64,000 nucleotides of DNA from Streptomyces sp. CC0208 (GCF_003443735.1 NZ_CP031969.1:8060001-8124000), one strand, 5' to 3'; numbered from the stretch's first letter, positions 25,866 to 38,258 are shown. The notes: generated from the letters alone by a model not told the origin. Made by a program: numbers and translations.

Positions 25866-26728
25866 CCTCCATGTCAACTGCCGCCGCCCGCAAGCCCGTT
25901 CGGTGGAGCCGCGTCGCCCTGCACCTGGGCTGTCTGGCCGCCCTGCTCGTGATGCTCTACCCGTTGGCCTGGCTCCTTGCCACCTCGCTCAAGCCCGCCG
26001 ACGAGGTCATCGCGAGCCTCGACCTGCTGCCCAGCCACCTGGAGTGGTCCAACTACCGGACCGCCTTCGGAGGCGTCAACGACGTCTCCGTCTGGCGGCT
26101 GCTGTCCAACTCCCTGCTGATCGCGGGCGGCGCGGTCCTCGGCAACGTCATCAGCTGTTCGCTGGCCGCCTACGCCTTCGCAAGGCTGCGCTTCCGCTTC
26201 CGTGGCCCGATGTTCGCCTTCATGATCGCCACGATCATGCTGCCGCACCACGCGATCCTGATCCCGCAGTACATCATCTTCAACCAGCTCGGCCTGGTGA
26301 ACACCTACTGGCCGCTGATCCTGCCCAAGTTCCTGGCCACGGAGGCGTTCTTCGTCTTCCTCATCGTGCAGTTCATGCGTGGTCTGCCGCGTGAACTGGA
26401 GGAGGCCGCCCGCATCGACGGCTGCGGTCCGTTCCGCAGCTTCTTCCAGATCGTGCTGCCGCTGACCAGGCCCGCGCTGATCACCACGGCGATCTTCACC
26501 TTCATCTGGACCTGGAACGACTTCTTCACCCAGCTCATCTACCTCTTCGACCCGGACAAGTTCACGCTCACGCTCGCCCTGCGGTCGTTCGTGGACGCCT
26601 CCAGCCAGTCGGCGTTCGGCCCGATGTTCGCGATGTCGGTGATCGCGCTGCTGCCGATCGTGCTGTTCTTCCTCGCCTTCCAGCGGTTCCTGGTGGAGGG
26701 CATGGCGAGCTCGGGACTCAAGGGATGA
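25862..26728 (+). CDS. ABC sugar transporter permease 2
   Basis: 288-aa inner-membrane protein, MalG-like, six segments. The EAA loop reads ELEEAARIDGCGPFRSFFQI and the periplasmic WSNYRTAFGG motif is present after the first segment. It ends with GMASSGLKG, the usual C-terminus of this subfamily. Translationally coupled to permease 1 and to the following YesL-like gene. Confidence 0.95.
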   Translation: MTSMSTAAARKPVRWSRVALHLGCLAALLVMLYPLAWLLATSLKPADEVIASLDLLPSHLEWSNYRTAFGGVNDVSVWRLLSNSLLIAGGAVLGNVISCSLAAYAFARLRFRFRGPMFAFMIATIMLPHHAILIPQYIIFNQLGLVNTYWPLILPKFLATEAFFVFLIVQFMRGLPRELEEAARIDGCGPFRSFFQIVLPLTRPALITTAIFTFIWTWNDFFTQLIYLFDPDKFTLTLALRSFVDASSQSAFGPMFAMSVIALLPIVLFFLAFQRFLVEGMASSGLKG

Positions 26729-27324
26729 CCGGGATGCGTGCTCGTGAACCCGGCGAGGTCTTCGGACCCCGGATGACCCTGTTCGCCGACATGCTGAGCG
26801 TCGGCCTGGCAACAGCCGTGGTGTGCCTGCCGGTTGTGACGGCCCCGGCCGCCCTGTCCACCGCGTGCGCGGTCCTGCGGGGTGCGGGGGAGGGGCGACC
26901 CGCCACCGCGGGACGGTACTTCGCGGCGCTACGGCGACGGTCGCGGGCCGGCGACCTGGCGGCGGGCGCCGTAGCCCTGGCCGGTGCGCTGCTGTTCCTG
27001 GCGGACCTCGCGCTCGTCGGGGCCGGGCTGCCGGGGGCGCCGCTGTTCGCGGTGGTGGCCGCTGGCATCGGCACGGCCGCCCTGGTGGTGGGCCTGAGGG
27101 CCTGCGCCCGCCCCGAGTCGGTCACCGACTGGCCGGCCGCCGTGCGTGAGGCCGCCCACGATGCCGTACGGGACGTGGGCGGGAGTGCCCTGGTGCTGCT
27201 CGCTGTGGCAACGGCGGCTCTGTGCGCCTGGATGCTGGTGCCGCTGGCCTTCCTGGTCCCCGGACCGTTGGCGCTCGCCCTCACCGCCGTTCACGTTCGA
27301 CTGGCCACCACATCCCAGAGCTGA
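26725..27324 (+). CDS. YesL-like (DUF624) membrane protein
   Basis: 199-aa protein with four or five hydrophobic segments and the DUF624 opening (FADMLSVGLATAVVCLPVVTAPAALSTACAVLR, in two parts). These proteins accompany CUT1 sugar transporters in Gram-positive bacteria; their role is not established, and they are suspected transporter accessories. Start ATG overlaps the permease stop by 4 bp. It is the last gene of the operon, followed by a hairpin. Confidence 0.8.
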   Translation: MTGMRAREPGEVFGPRMTLFADMLSVGLATAVVCLPVVTAPAALSTACAVLRGAGEGRPATAGRYFAALRRRSRAGDLAAGAVALAGALLFLADLALVGAGLPGAPLFAVVAAGIGTAALVVGLRACARPESVTDWPAAVREAAHDAVRDVGGSALVLLAVATAALCAWMLVPLAFLVPGPLALALTAVHVRLATTSQS

Positions 27325-27410
27325 GGGGATCACCGCGGCCTGGAGCGCGCACGCCTTTTGGCGGGGCGGCCAATTACCGCTCCTTCTCGCCGCACGGCCC
27401 GGCTGAGCCG

Positions 27411-27449
27411 GGCGGGCAGGGCCTCCTGAGTTGGGAGTCCCTGCCCGCC
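27411..27449. terminator. Bidirectional hairpin at the end of the sugar operon
   Basis: GGCGGGCAGGG (27411-27421) pairs exactly with CCCTGCCCGCC (27439-27449), with a smaller inner pairing in the loop. It lies between the convergent YesL-like and copper ATPase genes. Confidence 0.75.
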
Positions 27450-27452
27450 GGG

Positions 27453-29693
<2,241 letters not shown>

Positions 29694-29708
29694 CGGCGCT
29701 CCTCTTGG

Positions 29709-29725
29709 ATACCGGGTGGGGGTAT
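29709..29725. promoter_or_regulatory. CsoR-type box in the copA leader
   Basis: ATACC-N7-GGTAT, 17 bp, with a GGGTGGG centre, 16 bp upstream of the copA start codon. Same arm sequence and spacing as the two promoter-associated boxes. Confidence 0.55.
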
Positions 29726-29741
29726 TCTGCGATGCGACTCC

Positions 29742-29770
29742 TGTATACCCCGGGTAGGTATTCAGAGCAA
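29742..29770 (-). promoter_or_regulatory. copA promoter with CsoR-type box in the spacer
   Basis: Minus strand: TTGCTC (29770-29765), 17-bp spacer, TATACA (29747-29742). The box ATACC-N7-GGTAT at 29745-29761 fills the spacer and reaches the -10 element. CsoR proteins bind GC-rich pseudo-palindromes of this kind and release on Cu(I). No csoR gene is in the window. Confidence 0.75.
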
Positions 29771-29783
29771 GCGATCGAGCGGG

Positions 29784-29811
29784 TTGACTTCATACCCCCC
29801 AGGGGTATGGT
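29784..29811 (+). promoter_or_regulatory. Promoter of the His-rich gene with CsoR-type box
   Basis: TTGACT (29784-29789), 16-bp spacer, TATGGT (29806-29811). The box ATACC-N7-GGTAT at 29792-29808, within the longer palindrome CATACCCC-CCA-GGGGTATG, lies over the spacer and -10 element. Confidence 0.75.
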
Positions 29812-29852
29812 GAAGTGCATCGGGAGCCCCTGTCGAGCCGGAGGAGCCGGTC

Positions 29853-30833
29853 ATGCACGCTGGACTGAAGATCACCGCATTCGCCGCCGCGCTGGCCGCG
29901 ACGTTCGGCACTGCCTACGGCGTGGGCCAGGGCATGGGCCCGGTCGTCGACGACGAGCCGCCCGCCCGTCACGACGCGCACATGGGCGCCGCCTCAGGGC
30001 AATCGGAGCACCCAGGAGAACCGGGGCGCCCGGGACACTCGGGGCACGAGAGGGCCCCGGCCGGCGGCCTCCAGATCTCCGAGAACGGCTACACCCTCGA
30101 TCTGCGGACCCCTCGCCTCGCGGCCGGACGCACCGCCGCTCTCCGCTTCGCCGTCCGGGGCGACGACGGCCGCGTGGTCACCGCGTTCCGTCGGGAGCAC
30201 GACAAGGAACTCCACCTCGTCGTCGCCTCACGCGACCTGAACACCTACCGTCATCTGCACCCCACCCGGGCCGCCGACGGAACGTGGAGCATCCCCGTGT
30301 CCCTGCCCCGGGCGGGCGACTACCGGGTGTTCGCCGACTTCACCCCGGCGAAGAAGGGCGCCGAGAACCTCACCCTCGGTACGGATCTGGCCGTGTCGGG
30401 CAGCTACGCGCCTCAGAACCTGCCGACGCCGAACACCACCACCACGACCGACGGCTACGAGGTGAAGCTCGGCGGAGCCCTGCGCCCCGGCGCCGCCCAC
30501 GAGCTGAAACTGGCCGTCTCCCGAGGCGGCAGGCCGGTCACCGACCTCCAGCCCTACCTCGGCGCCTACGGCCACCTGGTCGCCCTGCGCTCCGGCGACC
30601 TCGCCTACCTCCACGTCCACCCGAACGGCGAGCCCGGCGACGGCACCACTGCCGCCGGTCCGGGCATCTCCTTCACGGCCACGGCGCCCAGCAGCGGCAC
30701 CTACCGGCTCTTCCTCGACTTCAAGCACGACGGCGAGGTGCACACCGCCGCGTTCACGGTCAGCACGGGAGGAGCGGCCGCCGCGCCCATGGACGAGGCT
30801 CCCCACGAGTCCTCCGGCGCACACGGCCACTGA
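29853..30833 (+). CDS. His-rich exported copper-associated protein
   Basis: 326-aa protein. Residues 5-25 are hydrophobic and form an uncleaved signal anchor or signal peptide (ITAFAAALAATFGTAYGVG). A His/Met/Pro/Gly-rich linker follows (ARHDAHMG, SEHPGEPG, GHSGHERAP). The rest is two beta-rich, Ig-like domains with conserved RHLHPTRAADGTW and YLHVHPNGEPGDG elements, and a His-rich tail (HESSGAHGH). It is probably a surface or membrane-anchored metal-binding protein. The GGAGGAG ribosome site and CsoR-type promoter tie it to copper stress and to the divergent copA. No enzymatic motif is recognised. Confidence 0.8.
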   Translation: MHAGLKITAFAAALAATFGTAYGVGQGMGPVVDDEPPARHDAHMGAASGQSEHPGEPGRPGHSGHERAPAGGLQISENGYTLDLRTPRLAAGRTAALRFAVRGDDGRVVTAFRREHDKELHLVVASRDLNTYRHLHPTRAADGTWSIPVSLPRAGDYRVFADFTPAKKGAENLTLGTDLAVSGSYAPQNLPTPNTTTTTDGYEVKLGGALRPGAAHELKLAVSRGGRPVTDLQPYLGAYGHLVALRSGDLAYLHVHPNGEPGDGTTAAGPGISFTATAPSSGTYRLFLDFKHDGEVHTAAFTVSTGGAAAAPMDEAPHESSGAHGH

Positions 30834-30836
30834 CCC

Positions 30837-31712
30837 TCAGCCGATGAGGGCCCCCGCGCCCCCGACCCGCACCCGGGGGTCGCCCGCGCGCAGGGTCACC
30901 GTGAGCTCGCCCGGGCGCCCCAGGTCCTCGCCCTGGTGCAGGGTGAGGACGGCGTCCTCCGGGACAAGCCCGAGCTCGCGGGCGTACGCACCGAACGCCG
31001 CGGCCGCCGCACCGGTCGCCGGGTCCTCGACGACACCGCCGACGGGGAACGGGTCACGGACGTGGAAGACGGTGGCCGACTCCCGCCACACCAACTGCAC
31101 CGTGGTCAGGTCCAGTCGGTGCATCAGGGCTTCGAGGCGCGCGAAGTCGTACGCCAGCTCCGCGAGGCGCGTGCGAGTAGCCGCCGCCAGGACGAGATGA
31201 CGGGCACCCGCGAACGCGATCCTGGGCGGGAACGCCGGGTCGAGATCGGTGGCCGGCCAGTCGAGCGCGGCCAGCGCCTCCGCGAGGTCGGCCTCGGAGA
31301 CCTCCTCGACATGCGGTGCCACGCTGGTGAGCGTGGCCCGGACCGTCCCGCCCTCCTCGGCCACCGACACCGGCACGGTCCCGGCAGGGGTGGCGAACAC
31401 CAGCTCTCCCGGGCCGATCCGCTCGGCCAGCGCGACGGCGGTCGCGACGGTGGCGTGCCCGCAGAACGGCACCTCGGCCTTGGGGCTGAAGTAGCGGATG
31501 GTGAACGTCCGCCCCTCGGGCCCGTCGAGGTCTTCGGGCGGCGCGGTCAGGAAGGCGGACTCGGAGTACCCGAGCTCGGCGGCGATGGCCAGCATGTCCC
31601 CGTCGTCCAGGGTGGAGGCGTCCAGTACGACGCCGGCGGGGTTGCCGCCCTCGGGAGAGCTGGAGAAGGCGGTGTATCGCAGGACCTCGGGTCGCGGCGC
31701 GTTCGTCGTCAT
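30837..31712 (-). CDS. PhzF-family isomerase-like protein
   Basis: 291-aa cytoplasmic protein of the PhzF/DapF-fold family. Signature parts: YTAFSSSPEGGNPAGVVLD near the N-terminus, the catalytic glutamate region ELGYSESAFL, and FCGHATVATAVALAE. The C-terminus has EDPATGAAAAAFGAYARELG. No phenazine genes are nearby, so it is a generic family member of unknown substrate. It ends 3 bp from the convergent copper gene and is probably independent of the GH15 gene 53 bp upstream, although both are on the same strand. The ribosome site for the ATG at 31712 is weak. Confidence 0.88.
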   Translation of the reverse strand: MTTNAPRPEVLRYTAFSSSPEGGNPAGVVLDASTLDDGDMLAIAAELGYSESAFLTAPPEDLDGPEGRTFTIRYFSPKAEVPFCGHATVATAVALAERIGPGELVFATPAGTVPVSVAEEGGTVRATLTSVAPHVEEVSEADLAEALAALDWPATDLDPAFPPRIAFAGARHLVLAAATRTRLAELAYDFARLEALMHRLDLTTVQLVWRESATVFHVRDPFPVGGVVEDPATGAAAAAFGAYARELGLVPEDAVLTLHQGEDLGRPGELTVTLRAGDPRVRVGGAGALIG

Positions 31713-31765
31713 GCTGACGGCAACGCGGGACCGGCCGATGGCTATTCCGTCTGTGACGAGCCTGG

Positions 31766-33586
<1,821 letters not shown>

Positions 33587-33666
33587 CGCAGCCTCCTGCG
33601 GATCAGCCTAGGCAGGATCGGCCACGGGTGTCAGGGGAACGGCCCGCACACCGTGTCGCCCGGCCT

Positions 33667-34446
33667 TCACACGGTGAGGACCCGCAGCCCCGCCTCCTCG
33701 AACCGCCGGACCGTCTCCGGCGCCGCCGCCGCGTCCGTGACCAGTGTGCCGACCTTCTCGGCGGCGCAGATCCGGGCGAAGGCGCGCTGCCCCAGCTTGC
33801 TGGAGTCGGCGGCGACGACCACCCGCTCCGCGCGCTCGCACAGCAGCCGGTTGATCGCGGCCTCCGCCTCGTCGTGGGCGGCGGCACCGTGCGTGACGTC
33901 GAAGGCGACGACACCGAGCACCGCCACGTCGAGGGTGATCTGGCTCAGCACGCCGTCCGCGAGCGGCCCGACGAGCTCGTACGACTGCGGGCGTGCGACC
34001 CCGCCCGTCAGCACGATCTTGAACTGGGGGCGTACGGCCAGCTCATTGGCGATGTTGAGGGCGTTCGTGACGATCGTCAGCGCGGGGGAGCCGCTGGCGA
34101 GATCCCCGCGCACGGCGAGCGCCCGCGCCACCTCGGTCGTGGTCGTGCCCCCGGTCAGCCCCACCGCCTCACCGGGCGCGATCAGCTCCCCGACCGCCTT
34201 CGCGATGCGCTGCTTCTCGGAGGCGTGGCGGGCCGTCTTGTACCGCAGCGGCAGCTCGTACGACACCCCGTGCACGACCGCTCCGCCCCGGGTGCGCACC
34301 AGCATCTGCTGCTCGGCCAGCTGGTCGAAGTCACGGCGGATCGTGGCGGCCGAGACCTCCAGATCGGCGGCCGCCTCCTCGACGTCCAGCCGGCCCCGCT
34401 CGACGAGCAGTTCCAGCAGCGTCTTCCACCGGGCGTCCCGGGACAT
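33667..34446 (-). CDS. DeoR/GlpR-family sugar repressor
   Basis: 259-aa regulator. The N-terminal DeoR helix-turn-helix is LLVERGRLDVEEAAADLEVS then SAATIRRDFDQLAEQQ. The C-terminal DeoRC domain has the phosphosugar-binding GLTGGTTTTEVARAL, IVTNALNIANEL and DSSKLGQRAFARI elements. It is divergent from the SIS/aldolase genes across 123 bp with an 8-bp inverted repeat, so it most likely represses them and itself, with a sugar phosphate as inducer. Confidence 0.93.
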   Translation of the reverse strand: MSRDARWKTLLELLVERGRLDVEEAAADLEVSAATIRRDFDQLAEQQMLVRTRGGAVVHGVSYELPLRYKTARHASEKQRIAKAVGELIAPGEAVGLTGGTTTTEVARALAVRGDLASGSPALTIVTNALNIANELAVRPQFKIVLTGGVARPQSYELVGPLADGVLSQITLDVAVLGVVAFDVTHGAAAHDEAEAAINRLLCERAERVVVAADSSKLGQRAFARICAAEKVGTLVTDAAAAPETVRRFEEAGLRVLTV

Positions 34447-34506
34447 CCCTACCCTCCGCTCCTCCACCTCTGGCGACCATAGCGCACCGTCCTTGCGTGC
34501 GAATGC

Positions 34507-34550
34507 TTGATTGTGCTCGAAAGTGCGCTGTATCTTGCAAGAACAATCAA
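34507..34550. promoter_or_regulatory. Inverted repeat in the DeoR/SIS divergent region
   Basis: TTGATTGT (34507-34514) and ACAATCAA (34543-34550) are exact complements with centres 36 bp apart. The second arm ends 19 bp before the SIS start. A second AT-rich motif, CTCGAAAG, lies between them. This suits a DeoR-type repressor binding two half-sites or looping. Confidence 0.5.
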
Positions 34551-34569
34551 AATGACGGAGGCGTACGGC

Positions 34570-35454
34570 ATGACCCATGTCGAGGACGAGCTGACCAGCC
34601 AGCCCGAGTGCTGGACCCGTGCGGCCACGGAGGCCGCACGCCACGCCGACGCGCTTCCGGCAGCGGGGGAGCGGGTCGCCCTCGTCGGGTGCGGCACCTC
34701 GTACTTCATGGCGCAGGCGGTGGCGGCGCTGCGCGAGGGCGCGGGCCAGGGCGAGACGGACGCCTTCGCCGCGTCGGAGTTCCCGCACGGCCGCTCGTAC
34801 GACCGGGTCGTCGCCCTCACCCGCTCCGGTACGACGACCGAAGTCCTCGACGTGCTGGACCGGTTGAAGGGGCGCACCCGCACCACCGCCCTCACCGCCG
34901 ACCCCGCCACCCCCGTCATGGCCGCCGCCGACGAGGTCGTCGTCCTCGACTTCGCCGACGAACGCTCCGTCGTCCAGACGCGGTTCGCGACCACCGCCCT
35001 GACCCTGCTCCGCGCCCACCTGGGCCTGCACACCGATGCCGTCGTCGCCGACGCCCGCACCGCGCTCTCGACACCCCTGCCCGAAGGGCTCGTCCAGTGC
35101 ACGCAGTTCACCTTCCTCGGCCGCGGCTGGACGGTGGGGCTGGCCAACGAGGCCGGACTGAAGATGCGCGAGGCCTCCCTCGCCTGGACCGAGGCCTACC
35201 CGGCGATGGAGTACCGGCACGGCCCCATCAGCATCACCACCCACGGCACCGCCACCTGGATGCTCGGCGATCCCCCCGAGGGACTGGCCGAACAGGTGCG
35301 GGAGACCGGTGGACTGTGGGTCCCGGGCGCCCTGGACCCGCTCGCCGAACTGGTCCGCGTGCAGCGCCTCGCGGTCGCCGTCGCCGCGGTCCGCGGCCTC
35401 GACCCGGACCGGCCCCGCCACCTCACCCGCTCGGTGATCCTCGCCCGCCCCTAG
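34570..35454 (+). CDS. SIS-domain sugar isomerase/deaminase (AgaS-like)
   Basis: 294-aa cytoplasmic protein with two SIS domains. The first has VALVGCGTSYFMAQAV and ALTRSGTTTEVLD for phosphosugar binding; the second has FLGRGWTVGLANEAGLKMRE and the EYRHGPISI motif. This is the isomerase half found in glucosamine-6-phosphate synthase and in AgaS-type galactosamine-6-phosphate deaminase/isomerases, without the glutaminase domain. It is followed 8 bp later by a class II aldolase gene, so a route from an amino-sugar phosphate to triose phosphates is likely. Ribosome site ACGGAGG. Confidence 0.88.
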   Translation: MTHVEDELTSQPECWTRAATEAARHADALPAAGERVALVGCGTSYFMAQAVAALREGAGQGETDAFAASEFPHGRSYDRVVALTRSGTTTEVLDVLDRLKGRTRTTALTADPATPVMAAADEVVVLDFADERSVVQTRFATTALTLLRAHLGLHTDAVVADARTALSTPLPEGLVQCTQFTFLGRGWTVGLANEAGLKMREASLAWTEAYPAMEYRHGPISITTHGTATWMLGDPPEGLAEQVRETGGLWVPGALDPLAELVRVQRLAVAVAAVRGLDPDRPRHLTRSVILARP

Positions 35455-35462
35455 GAGACCCC

Positions 35463-36314
35463 GTGCCCCTGGCCACCACCGGCGAGCTCGTCACCCGGGC
35501 CGCCACCGCCCGCTCCGCCGTCGCCGCCTTCAACGTCATCACCCTGGAACACGTCGAGGCCGTCATCGCCGGCGCCGAGTCCCTGGACACGCCCGTCGTC
35601 CTCCAAGTCAGCGAGAACGCCGTCAAGTTCCGCCAGGGCCGCCTCCACCCGCTGGCCCGCGCCGCCGTCACCGCGGCCGAACGGGCCGCCGTACCGGTCG
35701 CGTTGCATCTCGACCACGTCCAGAGCGACGACCTGCTCCGCCAGGCGGCCGACGCCGGCTTCGGCTCCGTGATGTACGACGCGGCCCACCTGCCCTACGC
35801 CGAGAACCTCGCCGCGACCCGGGCCGCGGCCGACTGGGCACACTCCCAAGGACTGTGGATCGAGGCCGAGTTGGGGGAGGTGGGCGGTAAACAGGGCCGG
35901 CCTCCGCTGGACGCCCACGCCCCCGGCGCCCGCACCGACCCCGCCGAGGCGCGCGCCTTCGTCACCGATTCCGGTGTGGACGCCCTCGCCGTGGCCATCG
36001 GCAGCGCCCACGCGATGACCGAGCGCACCGCGACGCTCGACCACGACCTCCTCAAGCGTCTCGCCACCACCCTGGACGTCCCTCTCGTCCTGCACGGCTC
36101 CTCAGGAGTCCGCGACGAGGAACTCACCGCGGCCGTCGCGGGCGGTATCGCCAAGGTCAACGTCGGCACGGCGCTGAACGTCGCCATGACCGGCGCGATC
36201 CGGGAGTACCTGGCCGCTCACCCCGAAGCGGTGGACCCGCGCACGTACCTGAGTGCCGGGCGGGACGCCATGGTCGAGGCGGCCCGGCGGATCATCCGGC
36301 TGCTCGGGCGGTGA
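35463..36314 (+). CDS. Class II fructose/tagatose-bisphosphate aldolase
   Basis: 283-aa zinc aldolase. Typical parts: AFNVITLEHVEAVIAGAESL near the N-terminus, the zinc-binding LHLDHVQSDDLL, the acidic WIEAELGEVGGKQ, the VDALAVAIGSAH segment and HGSSGVRDEEL followed by GIAKVNVGTALN. With the SIS isomerase it resembles GatY/KbaY/AgaY systems acting on tagatose-1,6-bisphosphate. GTG start 5 bp after GGAG. Its 3' end overlaps the convergent methyltransferase by 23 bp. Confidence 0.92.
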   Translation: MPLATTGELVTRAATARSAVAAFNVITLEHVEAVIAGAESLDTPVVLQVSENAVKFRQGRLHPLARAAVTAAERAAVPVALHLDHVQSDDLLRQAADAGFGSVMYDAAHLPYAENLAATRAAADWAHSQGLWIEAELGEVGGKQGRPPLDAHAPGARTDPAEARAFVTDSGVDALAVAIGSAHAMTERTATLDHDLLKRLATTLDVPLVLHGSSGVRDEELTAAVAGGIAKVNVGTALNVAMTGAIREYLAAHPEAVDPRTYLSAGRDAMVEAARRIIRLLGR

Positions 36315-37056
36315 GGACGGGCTGGTAGAACCCGCTGGACACCGGATCGTGCCACCGCAGGTCGACGAAACCGGCCGCGGCCACGAACTCCGTCAACTGC
36401 GCACGCGTCAGCGCCCAGGAGGTCGTACGACGGACACGGACGGCCCAGTCGTCCCCGCCGCCGGGCCTCAGCTGGAAGTACTCCTGGTCGTAGCGCTCGC
36501 CGTCCTCGTGCCAGTGCCACAGCTGGAAGGTGATCACCCGGCCGTCGGAGCTCTCGGAGACCTGTGGAGGCGCGGCCCCGGGCCTGGTCCGGCGGATCTC
36601 GTCGTAGTCCCTGAGGGGGAGCAGCAGCAGCCCCCCGTCCCGCAGCACCCGCCGCATGTCCGCCAGCGCGGCCGCCACATCGGGGGCCGTCAGCAGATGA
36701 GCCATGGAGTTGTCGGCGCAGACGACCACGTCGAAGACGGACGACACGAACGGCAGCCGCCGCATGTCCGCGGCGGCCGTCGGCAGCCGGGCGCCGCGCG
36801 CCGCCGCCTCCGCTGCGGCGCGCGTGGCCGCGACGGGACTGAGATCGCTGCCGACGACCTGGTGCCCGGCCAGCGCCAGCCCGATCGCCTGGGTCCCGAT
36901 CCCGCACGAGCAGTCCAGAACCCGGTGCGGGCCCGGCCCGAGGAGGGCGCCCAGTGCCCCCGCCTGATGGGCGATGCTCGCGTCCCAGTCCGCGAAGATC
37001 CGGTGGTAGTCCGGAGCCAGCGAGTCGTAAAAGTCCCGCGTCGAGGAATCAGTCAC
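36292..37056 (-). CDS. Class I SAM-dependent methyltransferase
   Basis: 254-aa methyltransferase. Motif I is VLDCSCGIGTQAIGLA with a Cys in place of the common Gly; motif II HQVVGSDLSPVAATRA; motif IV FDVVVCADNSMAHL. The N-terminus DFYDSLAPDYHRIFADWD is typical of small-molecule methyltransferases of the UbiE/glycine-sarcosine type. The GTG start overlaps the 3' end of the upstream RlmG-like gene by 8 bp with AAGAAGG as ribosome site inside that gene, so they are co-expressed. Substrate unknown. Confidence 0.87.
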   Translation of the reverse strand: MTDSSTRDFYDSLAPDYHRIFADWDASIAHQAGALGALLGPGPHRVLDCSCGIGTQAIGLALAGHQVVGSDLSPVAATRAAAEAAARGARLPTAAADMRRLPFVSSVFDVVVCADNSMAHLLTAPDVAAALADMRRVLRDGGLLLLPLRDYDEIRRTRPGAAPPQVSESSDGRVITFQLWHWHEDGERYDQEYFQLRPGGGDDWAVRVRRTTSWALTRAQLTEFVAAAGFVDLRWHDPVSSGFYQPVLTARAAG

Positions 37057-38203
37057 TCGACCTTCTTACCGCCTTGAGCACCACGAACTTGGGGTCACTG
37101 GCCACCAGTTGGCTGTTTCCGAACAGCTTCCGCAGCTTCACGTGGTACCCGAGGTGCCGGTTCCCGATCACCCACAGCTCACCGCCGGGCCGTAGCGTCC
37201 TGCGCGCATCGGCGAACATCCGCCAGGCCGTCGCGTCGGTCGTGGCCTGGTGGGAGTGGAACGGCGGGTTGTTGAGCACGAGGTCGACGCTGTCCTTCGG
37301 AACGCCCGCCAGACCGTCCCCGACCCGGAACTCCGCGTGCCCCGGCACCCCGTTCGCCTTGTACGTCCCCTCCGCCGAGGCCACGGCCTGGAAGGACTCG
37401 TCGACGAACAGCACCTCGGCCTCGCGGTTGGCCAGAGCCACCGCCGTACCGACGATCCCGTTGCCGCAGCCCAGGTCCACGACCCGCTGGGAGCCGCGGC
37501 TGTCCGGGAGGTGCTGGAGGAAGAACCGGGTGCCGATGTCGAGCCGGTCCGCGCAGAAGACGCCCGCGTGGTTGACGACGGGCCGTCCGGAGGCGGCACC
37601 GATGCCGTCCGGGAGCGTGTAGCCGTACGGCCAGGGATTCTCGGGCCGTACGAGCGACGGCTCCGGCGCGCAGAAGATCAGCCGGGCCTTCTTCTCGGCG
37701 AGCGAGGTGCGGGTCGGGCCGAGGATCCGCTCGAACAGCTGGAGCGTGGAGGTGTGGATCTCCTTCACCATGCCGGTGCCGACGACGACCGTGCCCTCGT
37801 GCACCGCGGGCGCCAGCCGCAGCAGCTGGTCCTCCAGCAGGGCCAGGCTCTTCGGCACGCGCACCAGCAGGACGTCGACCCGGCCGGGCGGCGGGTCCTG
37901 TGTGGTGAGCAGCCGCACGGTGCCGGGTTCGACGCCGGCCCGTCCGAGGTTGGCCCGGGTCGCCTCCTGGCTGAGGAAGGAGTCGGTGATCTGCACCGGC
38001 CGGTGCGCCGCCAGCGCGGTGACCAGGGCGCCCCAGCGGTCCCCGACCACGACGACGGTGCCGGACAGCGCCACCTGCTCGTCCGCGAGATGCCTCAGCA
38101 GATACTCGTCGGAGGCGTCCCAGGCACGCAGCCGGTCGCGCGGGTCCTCGGGGAAGCGGGTGAGGGCGAGCTCGCCCCAGGGCGTCGTCATTCGGTCGTC
38201 CAT
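37049..38203 (-). CDS. rRNA guanine-N2 methyltransferase, RlmG/RsmC type
   Basis: 384-aa protein with two tandem methyltransferase-like folds, as in RlmG and RsmC. The N-terminal half is a degenerate copy. The C-terminal active copy has motif I VVDLGCGNGIVGTAVALA and the base-binding LVLNNPPFHSHQ; NPPF is the hallmark of N2-guanine or N6-adenine methyltransferases. It probably modifies 23S or 16S rRNA in the cytoplasm. It ends with HLGYHVKLRKLFG, conserved in RlmG. Followed by an overlapping methyltransferase gene. Confidence 0.87.
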   Translation of the reverse strand: MDDRMTTPWGELALTRFPEDPRDRLRAWDASDEYLLRHLADEQVALSGTVVVVGDRWGALVTALAAHRPVQITDSFLSQEATRANLGRAGVEPGTVRLLTTQDPPPGRVDVLLVRVPKSLALLEDQLLRLAPAVHEGTVVVGTGMVKEIHTSTLQLFERILGPTRTSLAEKKARLIFCAPEPSLVRPENPWPYGYTLPDGIGAASGRPVVNHAGVFCADRLDIGTRFFLQHLPDSRGSQRVVDLGCGNGIVGTAVALANREAEVLFVDESFQAVASAEGTYKANGVPGHAEFRVGDGLAGVPKDSVDLVLNNPPFHSHQATTDATAWRMFADARRTLRPGGELWVIGNRHLGYHVKLRKLFGNSQLVASDPKFVVLKAVRRSSD

Positions 38204-38258
38204 CGTGCGTCCAGGCTATCGGAGCCGCAGCTCAGGCCCCTCGGGCAGGATGGAACCC

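Noticed and set aside
30837..31712. Phenazine biosynthesis gene
   Set aside because: PhzF-like folds are common outside phenazine clusters and no other phenazine gene is present.
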